A DNA stretch of 64,000 nt from Misgurnus anguillicaudatus (GCF_027580225.2 NC_073354.2:21721001-21785000), one strand, 5' to 3'. Positions 1 through 13,542 are shown, numbered from the stretch's first letter. Notes: a model not told the origin generated them from the sequence alone. Made by a program: numbers and translations.

Positions 1-470
1 CGCAAATCTTTGAACTCGTGTCTGGTGTAAACCCACAGTAAGACTAGGCTGATTTTGACTCTATTTTGAATCTTATCACTACAGTAACTCCCTAATGTAA
101 ACATTATGTCTCAGTGGCCCAATTACAGCTCTCGCTCTCCTTGCCTATCTGCCTGTTGAATGCAGCATGCAAACCAAAAGGCTCCTCCTTTCCGAGTGGT
201 TGGTTTTGCTGGCCCCCAATACATCATTAGAGACCAGAGGCGCTGTAAGGGAAGGAGGTTTAGAACGATTCTAAGGGCCCATGAACATTTGAGGGTCCCA
301 GCCGAGGACTGTGGCGCATGCGCAACCCCCTTAGCTGGGCCCCCTCTCCCTCACTCTGCCCCGTCCTGTGATGTCAGAAGGGGATAATACCGCCCCTTAA
401 TCTGCACTATCCAACCATGGCACTGCTATTTAGTGCAGATATCAACTCATTTGCATTTAAAAGGACTAGG
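1..470. other. no gene recognised
   Basis: A 75-codon open frame at 160-387 has no recognisable motif and overlaps compositionally ordinary sequence. Confidence 0.4.
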
Positions 471-700
471 GGTATCACGATTCTCCAAATCCTCAATTCT
501 GTTACATTTTCTATTCTAAATTCACGATTCTCGATTCGATTCTCTATTTTTTTTAAGAACGGGTTGCTATGCCATTTATAGACTAGACTTTTATGAAATA
601 TAATATCTGACCTTGAACCCAGAGATGCCCTGCCATGTAAGTCGTCCTGCCAGTGGGAAAATATGGTACACGCACCTACCTGATAAAACGAAACTTCCTG
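471..700. mobile_element. degenerate hAT-like end (AGGGGTATCACGATTC)
   Basis: Begins with AGGGGTATCACGATTCTCC followed by ATTCTCGATTCGATTC repeats. This is the style of the AGGGxTGxx hAT MITEs elsewhere in the window. No partner terminus found. Confidence 0.35.
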
Positions 701-871
701 TCAGATGAACATCTATCAGTACTTTGACATTACTCAGTCAATATTAAACATATCAAGTTTATATTTTCACAGAATGATCTTTACAGTATGTAGAATGATT
801 TTATACAGAGAACAATAAATCAAAATAAATACCTAAGCTGGGTTTTTACAGGCAGGGTCAGTTATTTAGTG

Positions 872-1149
872 CAGTGGTTCCCAAACTTTTTCAGCGTGCG
901 GCCCCCCTTGTGTATGGTGCATTCCTTCGCGGCCCCCAAAGAAAATTTGTGACAAAAAACTGTTCTAAACTCAACATTTTACTAAAACACATATTAAATT
1001 ATACAAAAAAGTAGTGGTTTTGGTTAGTAGCCTTATTTTTTTATGTTTAATTACACAGAATTCATGATAAATTAATGTATTTTATAAAATGTCATAAAAC
1101 TGGGGCCCCCCTGGCACCATCTCGCAGCCCCCCAGTTTGAAAACCCCTG
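872..1149. mobile_element. hAT-Charlie-type MITE, copy 1
   Basis: 278 bp with terminal inverted repeats CAGTGGTTCCCAAACT and AGTTTGAAAACCCCTG. Flanked by an exact 8-bp target duplication ATTTAGTG (864-871 and 1150-1157). The interior holds conserved GCGGCCCCCC and GGTGCATTCCTTCGCGG shared with the copies at 13262 and 43626. Confidence 0.88.
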
Positions 1150-1157
1150 ATTTAGTG

Positions 1158-3400
1158 GATGAAGGTTTTTGGGTTTAGGTTCATACACACCATATAATGT
1201 ATGTTTAATCTATGTTGCATTTTCTCTGAATATTTGATTACTGGACTATATTTTAAAATAAAATTCACATTTGCACATTAAATCATCCTACAGATACAGA
1301 TATTGTAGGTCTCTAACTAAATACTGATCAAAATAATGGTCAAAAGCAATAGCTAAAGAAATGTCTGTATTATTAAATTGCATACAAAGATTTTGGATAG
1401 CTTGGGTTGTTTGGTGTGAAATGGGTATGGTAGGAGGCCCAACCTTATAATATTTCACAGGGCCCAAAATTGCTAGTGGCGCCCCTGTTGTAGACACTAG
1501 AGCAAGCAGTTTGTCTGTCTCCAGAGACCTCGACTAATAAAGTCCCTCCACAGGTTCTCCATGCGCTATAAAGTCCAGCGTCAGATGCATTTTGAATTAG
1601 GGAAGCGGGTCAGACAGAAAACAACGAAAGCCAAAGGCAACATTGTTCGGTAGCAGATGAATTAGAGAGGGGAATTATTGATGTGCTACTGAAATGCTGC
1701 TGGCTCAGCAAAGTCCAGAGTTCTCATTCATTCCGGTGGCAGGGGAATGCGTAGATCACAACTGATGTGTTTGACAAATGCATCAGTCTGAATGTACGAG
1801 CAAAGCCTTACCGAAGTATTTCCTCAGGAACAAAATACCATCCCTCCAGTCCAATCAAAAGCATCTGGCTCATTTTTTAGCATTATCCTGGAAGTAAACG
1901 GGTAGGGATTGTTTATGATGGGAAAAAGAAAACCATTATGGGAAACTGTATGGATCTTCTTACAGTATATATACAGTAGATGCTGAATTTATGATTTAAT
2001 GTGAATATCTTTGTGGACCATACACATAATTCGGATATCTATCTCCTTTTATTAATTTAGGTGAATTGGAATCGTAGCACAGCAAAAAATTCTGTTAAGT
2101 GTTATTGCATCTAACATACAGATTTGAACATACTAATATTTCAGCTTGATTTATGATATAGATGAGATAGCTTTCTTCATGGTTAGCCATAATTTTGAAT
2201 CATTTATGACCTGTCACCAGTGCTAAATGCTATTATTTGAAAACAAACAAAAAAAAAGAAATTGATTGATCCAAGATATTAAACTCATATGCTAGCATAT
2301 GGTTTACAAATCATATGATATATGAGGAACAAACACACACTGTGGTCTCCCCCTAAGATCAGGCTGTTCAATCACTGTCCTGCAGGGAAGAACGCTACAA
2401 TTTTTCCTGTTTGACATCCAATAGTATTTAGAGGAGCTGAGCCGTGACGGCTCATCCCCACGATCTCCATCGACCCATCTGTTCAGATAAATTGGTGTTC
2501 AGAGAGCATCTTCTCATCTGTGAAGTCCCCCATGAGTCAACTAATAATTTACTCCCAGACCTCGAGTTATTCCCCACATTTGCCAGAAGCGGGCACATGG
2601 ATTTTGCCTGACAGCAGTTCTGCTCATGTTTATGAAACATCTCTGCTGGTTTGGGCAGGCTAAATAAATAAAGCAATACTGCAAGGGAGCCACCGCGAAT
2701 AAATGGACTTGAAATGTTTTATAATGCTGACAAAATCTGTTTTTGCTAAACACTTTATTGCAGTATCTCCATATCCCCACCGCCATCCATATATTTACTC
2801 CAACAAAGAGATGACGTGACTAAAATGCACAACATCCAAAGCTTTGATCTCCCAGTAAAGGTACCACCTGAAGGGCAGATAGACAAGAAAAAAACTTCCT
2901 CAGTCCTGAAAAGAGTCTGAGAGGGAAAATGTGACTATATTTATTACAATGAAATTAAGATGAACAGCCATTGTAAGGAGCTGCCATCAGAAAAGTAATT
3001 TATTTTCAGTACAGCACGACTAGAGATAGTGACAGGCCATTACAAGTTGTGTCCGTTACTGATGTCCTACAGGAGGACGAGGGGAGAATACAGTAACATG
3101 AAAGCAGAAAGAAGGTGGAAGCAGTTCTTAACAAAGTGACAGGAAGTGCTTAACAACTGGTGTCTTATGATGGTGTGATGGATGAGTTTGTCTGACACGG
3201 TTATTTTCTGGCTTCTGCTGATAGCTTTATCATTAAAGTTTGGATTCACAAGCATGAAGCTACATTCTCGGCCCATTAGCCTCCTTTAAAGGAACATTAA
3301 CTCTGACCACTTTTGTGTAATCTAAGGATTACTGACCTTGCAAAAAAGAAAGAAAGGCCTACGGATATTTCGAAAGTCATCAAAGTGTCAAAGTGTTTAA
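1158..3400. other. no gene or clear repeat recognised
   Basis: Contains only chance frames. The stretch 2440-2800 is comparatively GC-balanced and free of transposon signatures, so it is a weak candidate for conserved non-coding sequence. Confidence 0.4.
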
Positions 3401-3405
3401 TAAAG

Positions 3406-3550
3406 CAATAAGCCCCAAGAAGCAGTGGGTTACCAGTGCATTTTATAACGGCTAAGGGGCGTTGTTAGGCACGACGCGAAGCGGAGTGCCTAAAACCCCC
3501 TTAGCCGTTATAAAATGCACTGGTAACCCACTGCTTCGCGGGGCTTATTG
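3406..3550. repeat. long perfect-stem hairpin
   Basis: Arms 3406-3459 and 3497-3550 (54 bp each) are reverse complements with two mismatches. The 37-base loop itself carries TTAGGCAC...GTGCCTAA, which extends the fold. Probably the core or end of a fold-back DNA transposon. Confidence 0.85.
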
Positions 3551-3857
3551 CGTTTACAAAACGGTTGCTTCAAATTATGTATAGCAGGATTTCATATAAT
3601 AAAACACAGCAAATAAGTTGTAATTATATTAGTACAGATATTAGTCTTCCGCCAAACAAAGTAGTTCCTCAGACTCAAGTGTGTCTGCAACAGAGCGGTT
3701 CCCAAGCAAAACAGACGGAGCAAAGACACAATGAAAATATGATTCATTAAGACTGTGGTGTTTATTTTCATAAATTAACATTCATCTAATTTATACATTA
3801 ACATTTATACCGTGCAACTGTTGACGTGTGGATCAAATATGCTTGGAAGCATGCTTA

Positions 3858-4210
3858 ACACTTTCCCTGCCAGCGTTTTTTAAAAGAGTTGCCACCCAGC
3901 TTTAGTTAAACATTAATGCCTTCCAGAAAAATGTTCTTCTTTAGATATATAAACATACAATATATCAAATGAAAGAACAGACCCTCTGCTTTCAAACAAC
4001 AAAATAAAAACGTTTCACCCTACCTTCAATTGTTCTTTTATCCTCTCAAATTTTGAGCAAAATGTTGGGATAATTCCATTTCTGTGAATGACTTTTGTTA
4101 GAGATCCGATTCAGATCGCTGATCAAAAAATACACTTGAGTTTTAAAGTGTTGAGTGAAAGCATCAGTGTTTGTGTAAGATCGCCACCCAGTGGATAATA
4201 TACGGTACAA
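3858..4210 (+). mobile_element. ACTTTCCCTGCCA-type repeat, uninterrupted copy
   Basis: Starts ACACTTTCCCTGCCAGCG. Contains ATATATAAACATACAATATA and TCAAATGAAAGAACAGACC. The reverse complement of 3950-4040 matches the related copy at 14980-15712, where the same site is interrupted by an insertion. Boundaries approximate. Confidence 0.55.
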
Positions 4211-4559
4211 CTACTCCTCACGGAAGCATTATTAATCAACAAGAAAACTCAACAATATTTATTGACACTTATCTGGATATCGCCATTAATTGTTCAATTG
4301 TTGAGGATTATAATTAATACAATATAATATAATTAGCCCACCCAATAAATCAAAATTGACAACAAAATCCGACATTTTGACAGTTATTTTCTACAGTACA
4401 CAACAACAGTGGCGCAGTGATACAAGCTATGTAATACGGTTTGAGCCGTGGGTTTACCGGTGAGTTTTATCACAGCTGAGAACGCGTTTCAACCAATCAG
4501 AATGAAGAACCAGAACTGGCCGTTTTATAAATCAGTTTTTTTAAAGAACTAAAGAATAC

Positions 4560-5740
4560 ACAAATGATGGACAAGAATTAGGGCCAGATTTACTACTAGC
4601 CTATGCCAGCACAAACCATACTTTGTTGTTAAATAATGAAAGTTTCCCTTTCAGATGCAAAATTTGCGCCATTATTTAACACTTTAACAAGCCATTATTT
4701 AAAAAGCATGTCTTAAATTACTTTGCACTTGAAATGGCTACAATTATTGTTAAAAAAAATCTATTGAACTTCAAGTGCACGCACACTTGAAATGACAGTG
4801 GAGAAGCTGATTGCTCTGAGGTCCATAACATAATATAATATTACCTCAGGTATCCAGCGCTGATGCGGTTGCTGTGAAATTCACTATGTCACTATGCTTT
4901 TTCCCTACTACATTGACTATGCCAAAAAGTAAGATGTTAGATTACACAAACTATTTAGGTATGATGATGACAAAATTTTCGAAAACCCCAAAACTCAAAA
5001 TTTATCACATGACTAGACAGAGCCGACATTCACATTTACAAAGATACCAGGATCTGTTGAGTATTGAGAAAGTTGAGATATTTTTAATATTAGAAATCAG
5101 AGGAAAAAGTTATATATGGATGTCTATGGAATGTGAGTGACCGAAATGCTGCTTATTCACATGTTTTTGCTTGTAACTTTCTCATTTTATCAGATATTTG
5201 CATGAAATTTTAACAGAAGGTAGAATTTTGTTAGTACTTTCAAAATAAATTATAAACATGTACTGCTTTAGTTGGAATGGGCATCAAATTTTAGTTGGAA
5301 TAGGCATCAGACCCATGGTAACCATGGTTTTTAGAACATGCCTGCAGTTCTGATGTTCTGACAGAATGTTCACTGAACTCTATTAACAGATAACAAACGC
5401 TTCCGGTGGTCAGACTTGACCTATTTATTGTCGTATTTTATTTAGTAAAAACATACTACAACCTTGCAGCGAGAAGTGGATATTGCATGACACACATTTA
5501 AAAGTACTGCATGGGCTGAAAACAGATTATTCAACCCAGAAATTCGACGCGCACCTGCGATGTCAGCATTGGTAAACTGATTCACTGTTTAGAGTTACAC
5601 AAGCAACATGTTGAAGACATCTGCTGATAACTCGCAGTGTAAATGCAACAAGCATATTTACATACTCAGTTATATGTAAACAATTGCAAAAGTTTTTATT
5701 ACAAGAAATATCCAATATTACTTAATGCAATTAAAAGGCA
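4560..5740. other. no gene recognised
   Basis: AT-rich. An 88-codon frame at 4874-5140 shows no family motif. The piece starting GGGCCAGATTTACTACTAGC near 4582 resembles an interspersed-repeat terminus but has no partner. Confidence 0.35.
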
Positions 5741-5750
5741 AGTGATTCGC

Positions 5751-6310
5751 TAGGGCTGGGCAAAAAAAATCGATTTTCAATTAATCGTTTTTTTTTACGT
5801 GGTCGATTCAGAATCGATTCCCGAAGAGCAGAATATTTTTTTTTCTTTTTTTTCTGCAAACATTGAACGTAAGATTAACGTTGATCAAATTACTAGTCTT
5901 TTTCACTAGATGTCACCCTCTTTTTTGCCTTCCGCGATGTTACCAAGGAGCCTGTCATTCTATCATTCAGTGCTTAAAATGGCGGTTTTAGATGCTTCAT
6001 TGACGTTAATGCCACCTTCACATAAAAAGTAAGAGATATGGAAGCATTTTAGATTTCGCAAGCATGACGACAACCATAGTCTTGTGGCGTTTAATTTCTT
6101 TTTATTAATTACCCACTTGTAAACTTATGTTCACTGTTATTTTTTATTAGTATTTGTATTAAATCTATATTCATCGAGGAGAATCAAGTATAAAAACGGA
6201 CCCGAGAACCGGAATCGAAAATTGAATCGAGAATCGAAATCGAACCGTTTTGATAGCTTGTGAATCAAAATTGAATCGATCTGGAACATCTGAATCAATA
6301 CCCAGCCCTA
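5751..6310 (+). mobile_element. hAT MITE, TAGGGCTGGGCA family, copy 1
   Basis: 560 bp with termini TAGGGCTGGGCAAAAAAA and AATCAATACCCAGCCCTA. Exact 8-bp target duplication TGATTCGC on both sides (5743-5750, 6311-6318). Interior is AATCGAT-rich. The same family in opposite orientation is at 47385-47923. Confidence 0.9.
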
Positions 6311-6535
6311 TGATTCGCATGAGCCAATTAGCATGAATTTATTTTTATCGTCTGGTCGGTGATGTGGACGCTATCTTTATAGTTAACGTTATAGTTACCA
6401 TTATAATGTGAACGGCCCTTAAGTCTATTAATATTGTGGGGTGCACATAAATTAGTAATTTCATTTTAAAAATGGCATTAGCTAATGAGCACTAAACAGT
6501 CCATTTATTATGAGTCCTTGCTTCTTGACTCTTAA

Positions 6536-8071
6536 AGGGATAGTTCGGCCAAAAACGATATTAAACCCATTATTTACTCACCCCCAAGCTGTCCAAGTTG
6601 CATATGTCCATCGTTTTTTAGACAAACACATTTTCGGATATTTTAGAAAATATTTTAGATCTTTCTGTTGATTAAATGTAATGTTACGGGGTCCAGCAAT
6701 AATCCACGACCTTCAAGTCCAAAAAAGTGCGTCCATCCTTCACAAATTAAATCCAAACGGCTCCAGAATGATAAACAAAGGTCTTCTGAGGGTAATCCGT
6801 GCGGTGTTGTTGTAGAAATATCCATATTTAAAATGTTATTAACGTAATTAACTACCTTCCGGTAGCGCCGCCATCTTAGACTCAGGAGAGAGTATTAGCG
6901 TAGTGTACGCACTTTTCTTAGTGACGTATGACAAATTCGGAGGGCGGGGGACAGAGCAGCAGCAGAGAAACCGCTGTATGCTGCGTAAGCGCGCATCCTG
7001 AATGCGGATTACTCTAAGATGGCGGCACTACCGGAAGGTAGTTAATTACGTTAATAACATTTTAAATATGGATATTTCTACAACAACACCGCACGGATTA
7101 CCCTCAGAAGACCTTTGTTTATCATCCTGGAGCCGTTTGGATTTAATTTGTGAAGGATGGACGCACTTTTTTTGGACTTGAAGGTCGTGGACTATTGCTG
7201 GACCTAGGGTTGCCGCGGTGACAGAATTTTCCCACCGGTTAATCGGCGCGTCACAAACCCGGTAATCCCGGTTTCACCGTGTGGGAGGGGCTTATAAATG
7301 CGCATGCAGACGTGCACATTTTACTTTCACTTTTGAATTACGCAACTGTTTAAATGCAGTGCTTGCGTACGCTGCGTTAAATCGCGTATGAATTTGCGTG
7401 CAATGCGAGCGCAACAGCTGGTTTAATTAAGTGCTTGAGTCAATGTGTGCAGGTAATTCTCACAGAACCCGCCAGTCCCAAGCAGAGCAACCGGCTACTT
7501 CGCCATATAGCGCTGCTTGAATGATGGGTTTATTATTTTTCTTGATGAAAAACACAAGAACAAAACGATCTCGGTTATATTAAACATCATATATGTATAT
7601 TATAACAACAACGAGTAAGCACGCGGCTTCTGTCATCATCTAGTCAATCAGCTTGCCTCGCACACTCTGACAGGAATAAATGAAATCTGACACCTGTGGC
7701 TGCTCTGTGACGTGACGCGCGTTCAGCTCCGCTGTCAGCATACACACTCAGTTGTAAGCGTTTGCTCTCTCTAACGAAACTAAATGATTTAATTACACGA
7801 AAATATCAAAACGACGGTGAAAGACGGTGTCGCGGTGGGCAAGTGATCTAACCGGTGAGAGGCTGAAGCACCGGTTATCACCGTTTCACCGACCATCGCG
7901 GCAAGCCTAGCTGGACCCCGTAACATTACATTTAATCAACAGAAAGATCTAAAATATTTTCTAAAACATCCAAAAATGTGTTTGTCTGAAAAACGATGGA
8001 CATATGCAACTCGGACAGCTTGGGGGTGAGTAAATCATGGGTTTAATATCGTTTTTGGCCGAACTATCCCT
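6536..8071. mobile_element. TTAA-target fold-back transposon with nested hAT
   Basis: Termini AGGGATAGTTCGGCC and GGCCGAACTATCCCT, flanked by TTAA (6532-6535 and 8072-8075). Left arm 6536-6880 pairs with 7013-7200 plus 7910-8071; the spacer is 6881-7012. The right arm is split by the hAT element at 7205-7909. TTAA targets are known for piggyBac and Kolobok superfamilies; without a transposase the assignment stays open. Confidence 0.9.
7205..7909 (+). mobile_element. hAT MITE, TAGGGTTGCCGCGGTGA family, nested copy
   Basis: 705 bp with termini TAGGGTTGCCGCGGTGA and its imperfect inverse ending GCGGCAAGCCTA. Exact 8-bp duplication GCTGGACC (7197-7204, 7910-7917). Sits in the right arm of the fold-back element. 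Repeated ACCGGT / TTTCACCG motifs near both ends. A sister copy lies at 18684-19396. Confidence 0.93.
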
Positions 8072-8075
8072 TTAA

Positions 8076-10390
8076 AGTCAGAATACAGCATTCAACAGAC
8101 CTGTGGTATAAATGGAAATATTGTATGCATTATTTAATAATGCAGCTTGGTCTTTTTATTCATGGCAGCTATATGTATGACTAAATACATGCAGGAAATA
8201 AAGACCAAAATTCAGGATGCAAACAAATGTAACTAGACTTCAGAATTCATATGAAATTCAATAGCACAAACATTTACTGTTGCAATTTAAATGTTCAACA
8301 TTAATGCAAGTCAAATTAGAAAATCGCACACTTAAGGCTAAAATTACAGCATTTGTACCTTAAGAAATGTGTGGAGAAGTAAAGGACTTTCATTGCAGTG
8401 CCCGCTGTGCCAACAGCACAAATGCAAACCAAATAAGCAAGCCATAATCCAAATAGATTTTAGTTTATGCTGTGAGATTCCTTATCCTTCAGAGTAACAT
8501 ATCCCTTTAATCTCCAAATCTGTGTATTTTACAGTTCATTAGCCCTTAAGAACATTACTGAAGCTTTGAGTGGTGTTCAAGGCTAATTGAATGTACGTGT
8601 TTTACATAGATCTGATTTAAGCCCCCATAAACTTACTCCAAACATGGTGATTAACAGAAAAGTTAAAACTGTCCACAGCGTAATATGCATACTGAACTAT
8701 AATTATTCCAAAACAATTAATATCACTCAAGCGTGACAGAAATGATGCTGTTTAGCCAGCTATGAAAGGTCATAATCTAATACTTGAGCCAGTTATAGAT
8801 GTACTGGTGTAGATCATTGACAAATAGAGGAAATATGTGTGGTGTGTTGTTTACATAGTTTTACAAGAGTGCACCCTGAGATTTAATACTTTTGCACTTA
8901 CATTTGCTCAACCTGATTTTGCCAAGTGAGAGATGTCCTCAGGGCAATATATTATATTGAAACATTTATTTGATATATATATAATATACACAGATGACCG
9001 ATTACATTATTTAGACTGAAAAACAGCAGCTACTGTATGAGGCCAAGCATTGATTTTGACAAAGTGGCCTGTTAGTAATTGCTATCACTGGCAGAAACAC
9101 AATTGCCATGAGTGGGTGCACTTGGTCCACAACGATGTGCAGATACATGACAGCTGTCAGGGATGGTGCAAGTGTTATAACCGGGACTTAAGCGTCCCAA
9201 GAAAACATCGCCCATTTCATCTAACCACCCACGGCCTAATCACATGATATTGGGCATTTGCCCATTTTATGCATTGTTAGCGATGGCGTGCAGTTAGCAT
9301 GGGTCCCTGGCTGGGCCCATATGCAGGAGGTTGTAATAAACATGTGCCCTGGTCACCACTGTTGTAGCTGCTGTTTTTTTGTCACACTGTGGCCCTGCGG
9401 TCACTGTAAATAATGGGTGACAGTCTCTACTCCCCTCTGGCATCAATGAGCGTGAGATGACACGCAGCTGGATGCCAGTTCGTCATTTGGCCATCCGTGC
9501 ACCACTTTTGTTAAGCACTTACTACAGTGGCACGTGAACAATCCACAAGGCGCAGCGTTTCTGAGATTAAATTCTGACTCATGAGCTAATATGCAAGAAA
9601 TAGTCTGGAAATGTCTGGAAGTTATTTTTGTCTTAAAAAAACATTTTCATACAGAATAATGAAACAAATCAAGTCATTGGGTAATATATAACCATTTTGC
9701 TATACTACAAAAAAGAAATGAAATTTTTTTTGGAGGCATGCAAATTAGTTTTTTTTTTGGAAAAGTGATGAGTTTGCATGTATGAACAGATATGCAAGAT
9801 AAGAAGAGACAAACATAATTAGAGGAGATGATGACTCCAACCAAAAAAAACCCACATCTTTTGGTGCCCCAAATATTATATTATAACTTAATTTTACAAA
9901 TTGCAAATTCACAAGCTCTCTGCAGAGCTGTTTGGCAGGCTCAGTCCCGTAATTCATTCTGACAAAAATGAGCATTTAACACGCACACACACACAGCAAT
10001 AAGATATTTACTCCAGAGGTACTGCGACCGTATTATTTTCCCAGACTGCTTCCAAATAACACATACAAATCTTGACATTGTCTGATGTGATACCGCTCAT
10101 TCACAGACAGATTGATTGTGTTTTTCCTGCATAAACAACTACCAAATTGGAGCTGTTTAGCATTTATTATGTTATTTTACTCCAGGGTACCCCGTGCAGA
10201 TTGAGACAGTAACCCTCCGGCATCTGAGAAAACCGCTCTCCAAATGTTGCATTCTCAAAACAAACCACATTTAGCCTCCTTCAACAACAGTTATATTTAA
10301 TGCAGTGCTCCAAATATGAAAATATTGTCAATTTAGTGACCCTCATGTTGTTCTATATACGTTTCAAACACACAGTAATAAGCAGCCATA
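8076..10390. other. no gene recognised
   Basis: Mixed AT-rich sequence. The segment 9050-9560 is more GC-balanced and contains no known repeat end; it carries a 65-codon frame with no motif. Confidence 0.35.
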
Positions 10391-10392
10391 TA

Positions 10393-11065
10393 CAACTTCA
10401 AATTCAAGGACCTTTCAAGGACTTTCCAGGTCCAATACCCTCAAATTCAAGGATTAAAGGGGGGGGGGGCACATTTCAAGTGAGAGCAAGGTTACATCAT
10501 GTTACCTTTTAAGATACATCACTTCGGTGACACTTTGGGGACGCCTCCAGGGGTAAGTGCGTCTGAATGTGTATATCAAATTCAACCAATGGTGAGGCTT
10601 AAGACAAAGACAGGGTGACGGGAGCCAGTAAGTATATCAATACCTGAAATATTGCCAAAGACGGCATTACAGGGACGCATGAAGTATGGCAAGAGAGACG
10701 CAGCATATTGTTCCCTTCTCAGGGAACAACAGTCACATACGTAGCCCCAGACGTTTTCATGTGTCAAACACAACTATGCAAAAAAGCATATTGGTATGAA
10801 TCAACATTCGCATACAGAAGATATAAGCATTTAAAGCGAACAGTTTAGCACGTGTGCTTAAAAAGTCTAGAATTTTTATGATATTATCCTACACTACACA
10901 GGGAATAATATGGATTTTTTTCCAAAAAACTTGCATAAAATAGATTCAAGCACTTTCAATGACCTGTATCTATGTATGTATATTTTCAAAAACTTCCCAG
11001 GGCCTTGAAATTTCCCCCCATATTCACAAACTTTCAAGGATTTCAAGGACCCGTGGGAACCCAAA
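10393..11065. mobile_element. degenerate CAAGGAC/GTCCTTGAA-ended transposon
   Basis: Left side has AATTCAAGGACCTTTCAAGG, right side TTTCAAGGATTTCAAGGACC followed by CGTGGGAACCC. These paired CAAGGA-rich ends are typical of a common fish DNA transposon. A poly-G run is at 10457-10469. No target duplication resolved. Confidence 0.55.
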
Positions 11066-12080
11066 AGGACATGCTAACTCAAACAAACCTTTACATGGAC
11101 AACCAACAGATCTAGGTCACTTTAAAAAATAAATTGATTTATTTTTAAGTTACTACAGTAGGACCACTTGCAGTTGCAGAATATTGGATCATAAGGAACA
11201 AAAAATCTGCTTAATAATTCAAGACTTCCTCTCATGAGACGCGAAACCAAAGCCTTTCTGTGGTGAAGCAGTAACTGGATAGAGAATCAGCTTAATAACA
11301 ATACAGACACTAATGTTATTTATTGGCACAGCGCTTTGCTGAAACAATACTCCTTGCCTGCTCTTAATAATAGTTATGGCCAGAAACCGATATACTCTTA
11401 GCGATACACACAGAGAAACAGAAATGCATTGTGTGGGGGTGGTACTTGGAGTTGAGGGCCTGGTATAAAACAGTTAAGATCTAAATTCTGACCCAAAGCC
11501 AACTGGGCGTTGAGTCCCCCATCTCAAAGCACTCTGACAGCACAGCAGGTAAAGAGAACAGAACAGCCGGAGGCTGGGCCGAGGTCAGGCTTTTTTAAAG
11601 ATAGCCTGCTATGACACACAATCTTTTTGCACCTCTCACACTTCCGACACACACAGCCTCTGGTTTTCATCCACTGTTGTCCACCTTTGCTCAGATGGGA
11701 ACAGACTTCACGCAGCCTCTAACACGTGAATTACAATTCAGGTTCAGTGCATGAAGGAAACAGCCTGAATAGTCCATTGGTTCCCATTCCCTATATCTAT
11801 GATGTGGGCTACCGAAATCTGTCTAAATCCACCTCGCCTCCATTTCCATTTGAAGTTTACACAAACTCCAAAAAATGCTGGGTTGTTTACACCCAATGGC
11901 TGGATAAAATACTGTATGTATGTTTGTTTATTTATTAAAACCATCCTGCATCTATGGCTATATGGCCAGAACAGGTTAATTTAGGGCAATTTAGCATCTT
12001 GAATTCACCTAACCTCCAGACATCCTGACCCACCCAAGACTCAAACTGGGAACCTTCTTGTGAGGCAACTGTGTTGAACC
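11066..12080. other. no gene recognised
   Basis: Overlapping 60-71 codon frames on both strands at 11726-12150 have no family resemblance. Confidence 0.35.
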
Positions 12081-12092
12081 GTTGGTTTAAAG

Positions 12093-12640
12093 GTGCAATG
12101 TGTAACTTTAAGAAGGATCTTTTGACAGAATTGCAATTAAGCAATATCACTTGAGTAGGAGTGTGATATATCTAGAAAAATAGAAAACAACAACAGAGTG
12201 ATTTTAAAAGCCTCGTTGTTGGGGAACTACTTTCTTCTGCTACGGATTTGAAAGCCAGGATGACAGGTAACCACCATTCGGCTGTTTGTTTTGAATGTCA
12301 TAATAACTTAATAGACAGGAAAGCCGTTGCTCAATATAACCGTTTCTTGGCGCCTATTTGATCATTAGCTTCGGATGTAAGATGCGATGTAACCGTGTTT
12401 GTTTGATGGTCAAAAATTAGATTTTATTTGTTTTGGGTTGATCAAACCAGCAGTATTTGGTCTCATGAATCTATTACTTGTTTCTTTTATTCATATTTAG
12501 CATCTTTTGTGTTGTTATTGTTTTGGTATTGTTACCATTTTTTATAAGTCAGAGAGATGTTTCAGCATGCTGCTTATAAAATCAGTGGTGATATCTCACA
12601 ACGTGTTTTAATAGTCACATTACGCGAAAATAAGTCATCA
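12093..12640. mobile_element. TTAA-type repeat end (AGGTGCAATGTGTAAC)
   Basis: TTTAA is followed by AGGTGCAATGTGTAACTTT, related to the termini of the 28621-29621 element. The opposite end is not recognised; boundary approximate. Confidence 0.4.
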
Positions 12641-12651
12641 AGTGTCCCAAT

Positions 12652-12799
12652 GTATAGTGAGCCAGTGTCCTTACCTGAAGTTCTAAACTGCATTTTTGCA
12701 CACTTTTAAGGGCACTTCGGGAAGGGTATAGTGAGCCAGTGTCCTTACCTGAAGTTCCAAACTGCAGTGTTCCACACTTTTAAGGGGACTTCGGGAAGG
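12652..12799. repeat. 74-bp tandem duplication
   Basis: Two head-to-tail 74-bp copies (12652-12725 and 12726-12799), each starting GTATAGTGAGCCAGTGTCC and ending ACTTCGGGAAGG, with a handful of mismatches. Confidence 0.9.
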
Positions 12800-13261
12800 A
12801 TACAAACCAGTGTTGGACGATATGCCCCATTTTGAGATGGTCCTAATGTCAGCCTATGAGATCGCCAATACACGATAGTATCGCGGGGCGGGGCAGTAGT
12901 TTACTCATTTATTTATTTATTTGGTCTTTTTTACTCATTTATGACAAGTCACTTGATTGATGGACAAAAAAGCAGCAAGGGCAACACTGTCATGACTGCA
13001 ACCTTCTTAAAAATGATCCCATTAATCCAAGCGCGGAAAAGCCCAGACGCTCTAAAATTTCCTGTGTGCCAGGAAGCGGGAACAACACACTTGCTGGTTT
13101 TAACCCTCTGCGCACTAACAACCCCTTTAGTACAAGAAAAAGGAAAAGCTAAACATAAAACAATGTGTTAAAACTATCACATCCTGGATGTTTGTCCTGT
13201 GGTAGCTACTGTAGCTTCTCATTGCGTTTCGAAATTGAAGTTCGGAACCTAACCGCTAGAT

Positions 13262-13534
13262 CAGTGGTTTTCAAACTGGGGGCCGCGAGATGGTGCCAGG
13301 GGGGGCCCAGTTTTATGACATTTTATGAAATACATTAATTTATCATTAATTATTTGTAATTAAACCTAAAAAAATAAGGCTACTAACCAAAAGCACTACT
13401 TTTGTATAATTTAATGTTTTTTTATTAAAATGTTGAGTTTTAGAACAGTATTGTCACAAATTTTCTTTGGGGGCCATGAAGGAATGCACCGTACACAAGG
13501 GGGGCCGCACGGCGAAAAAGTTTGGGAACCACTG
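13262..13534. mobile_element. hAT-Charlie-type MITE, copy 2 (inverted)
   Basis: 273 bp beginning CAGTGGTTTTCAAACTGGG and ending AGTTTGGGAACCACTG. Exact 8-bp duplication CGCTAGAT (13254-13261, 13535-13542). Opposite orientation to the copy at 872. Confidence 0.9.
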
Positions 13535-13542
13535 CGCTAGAT

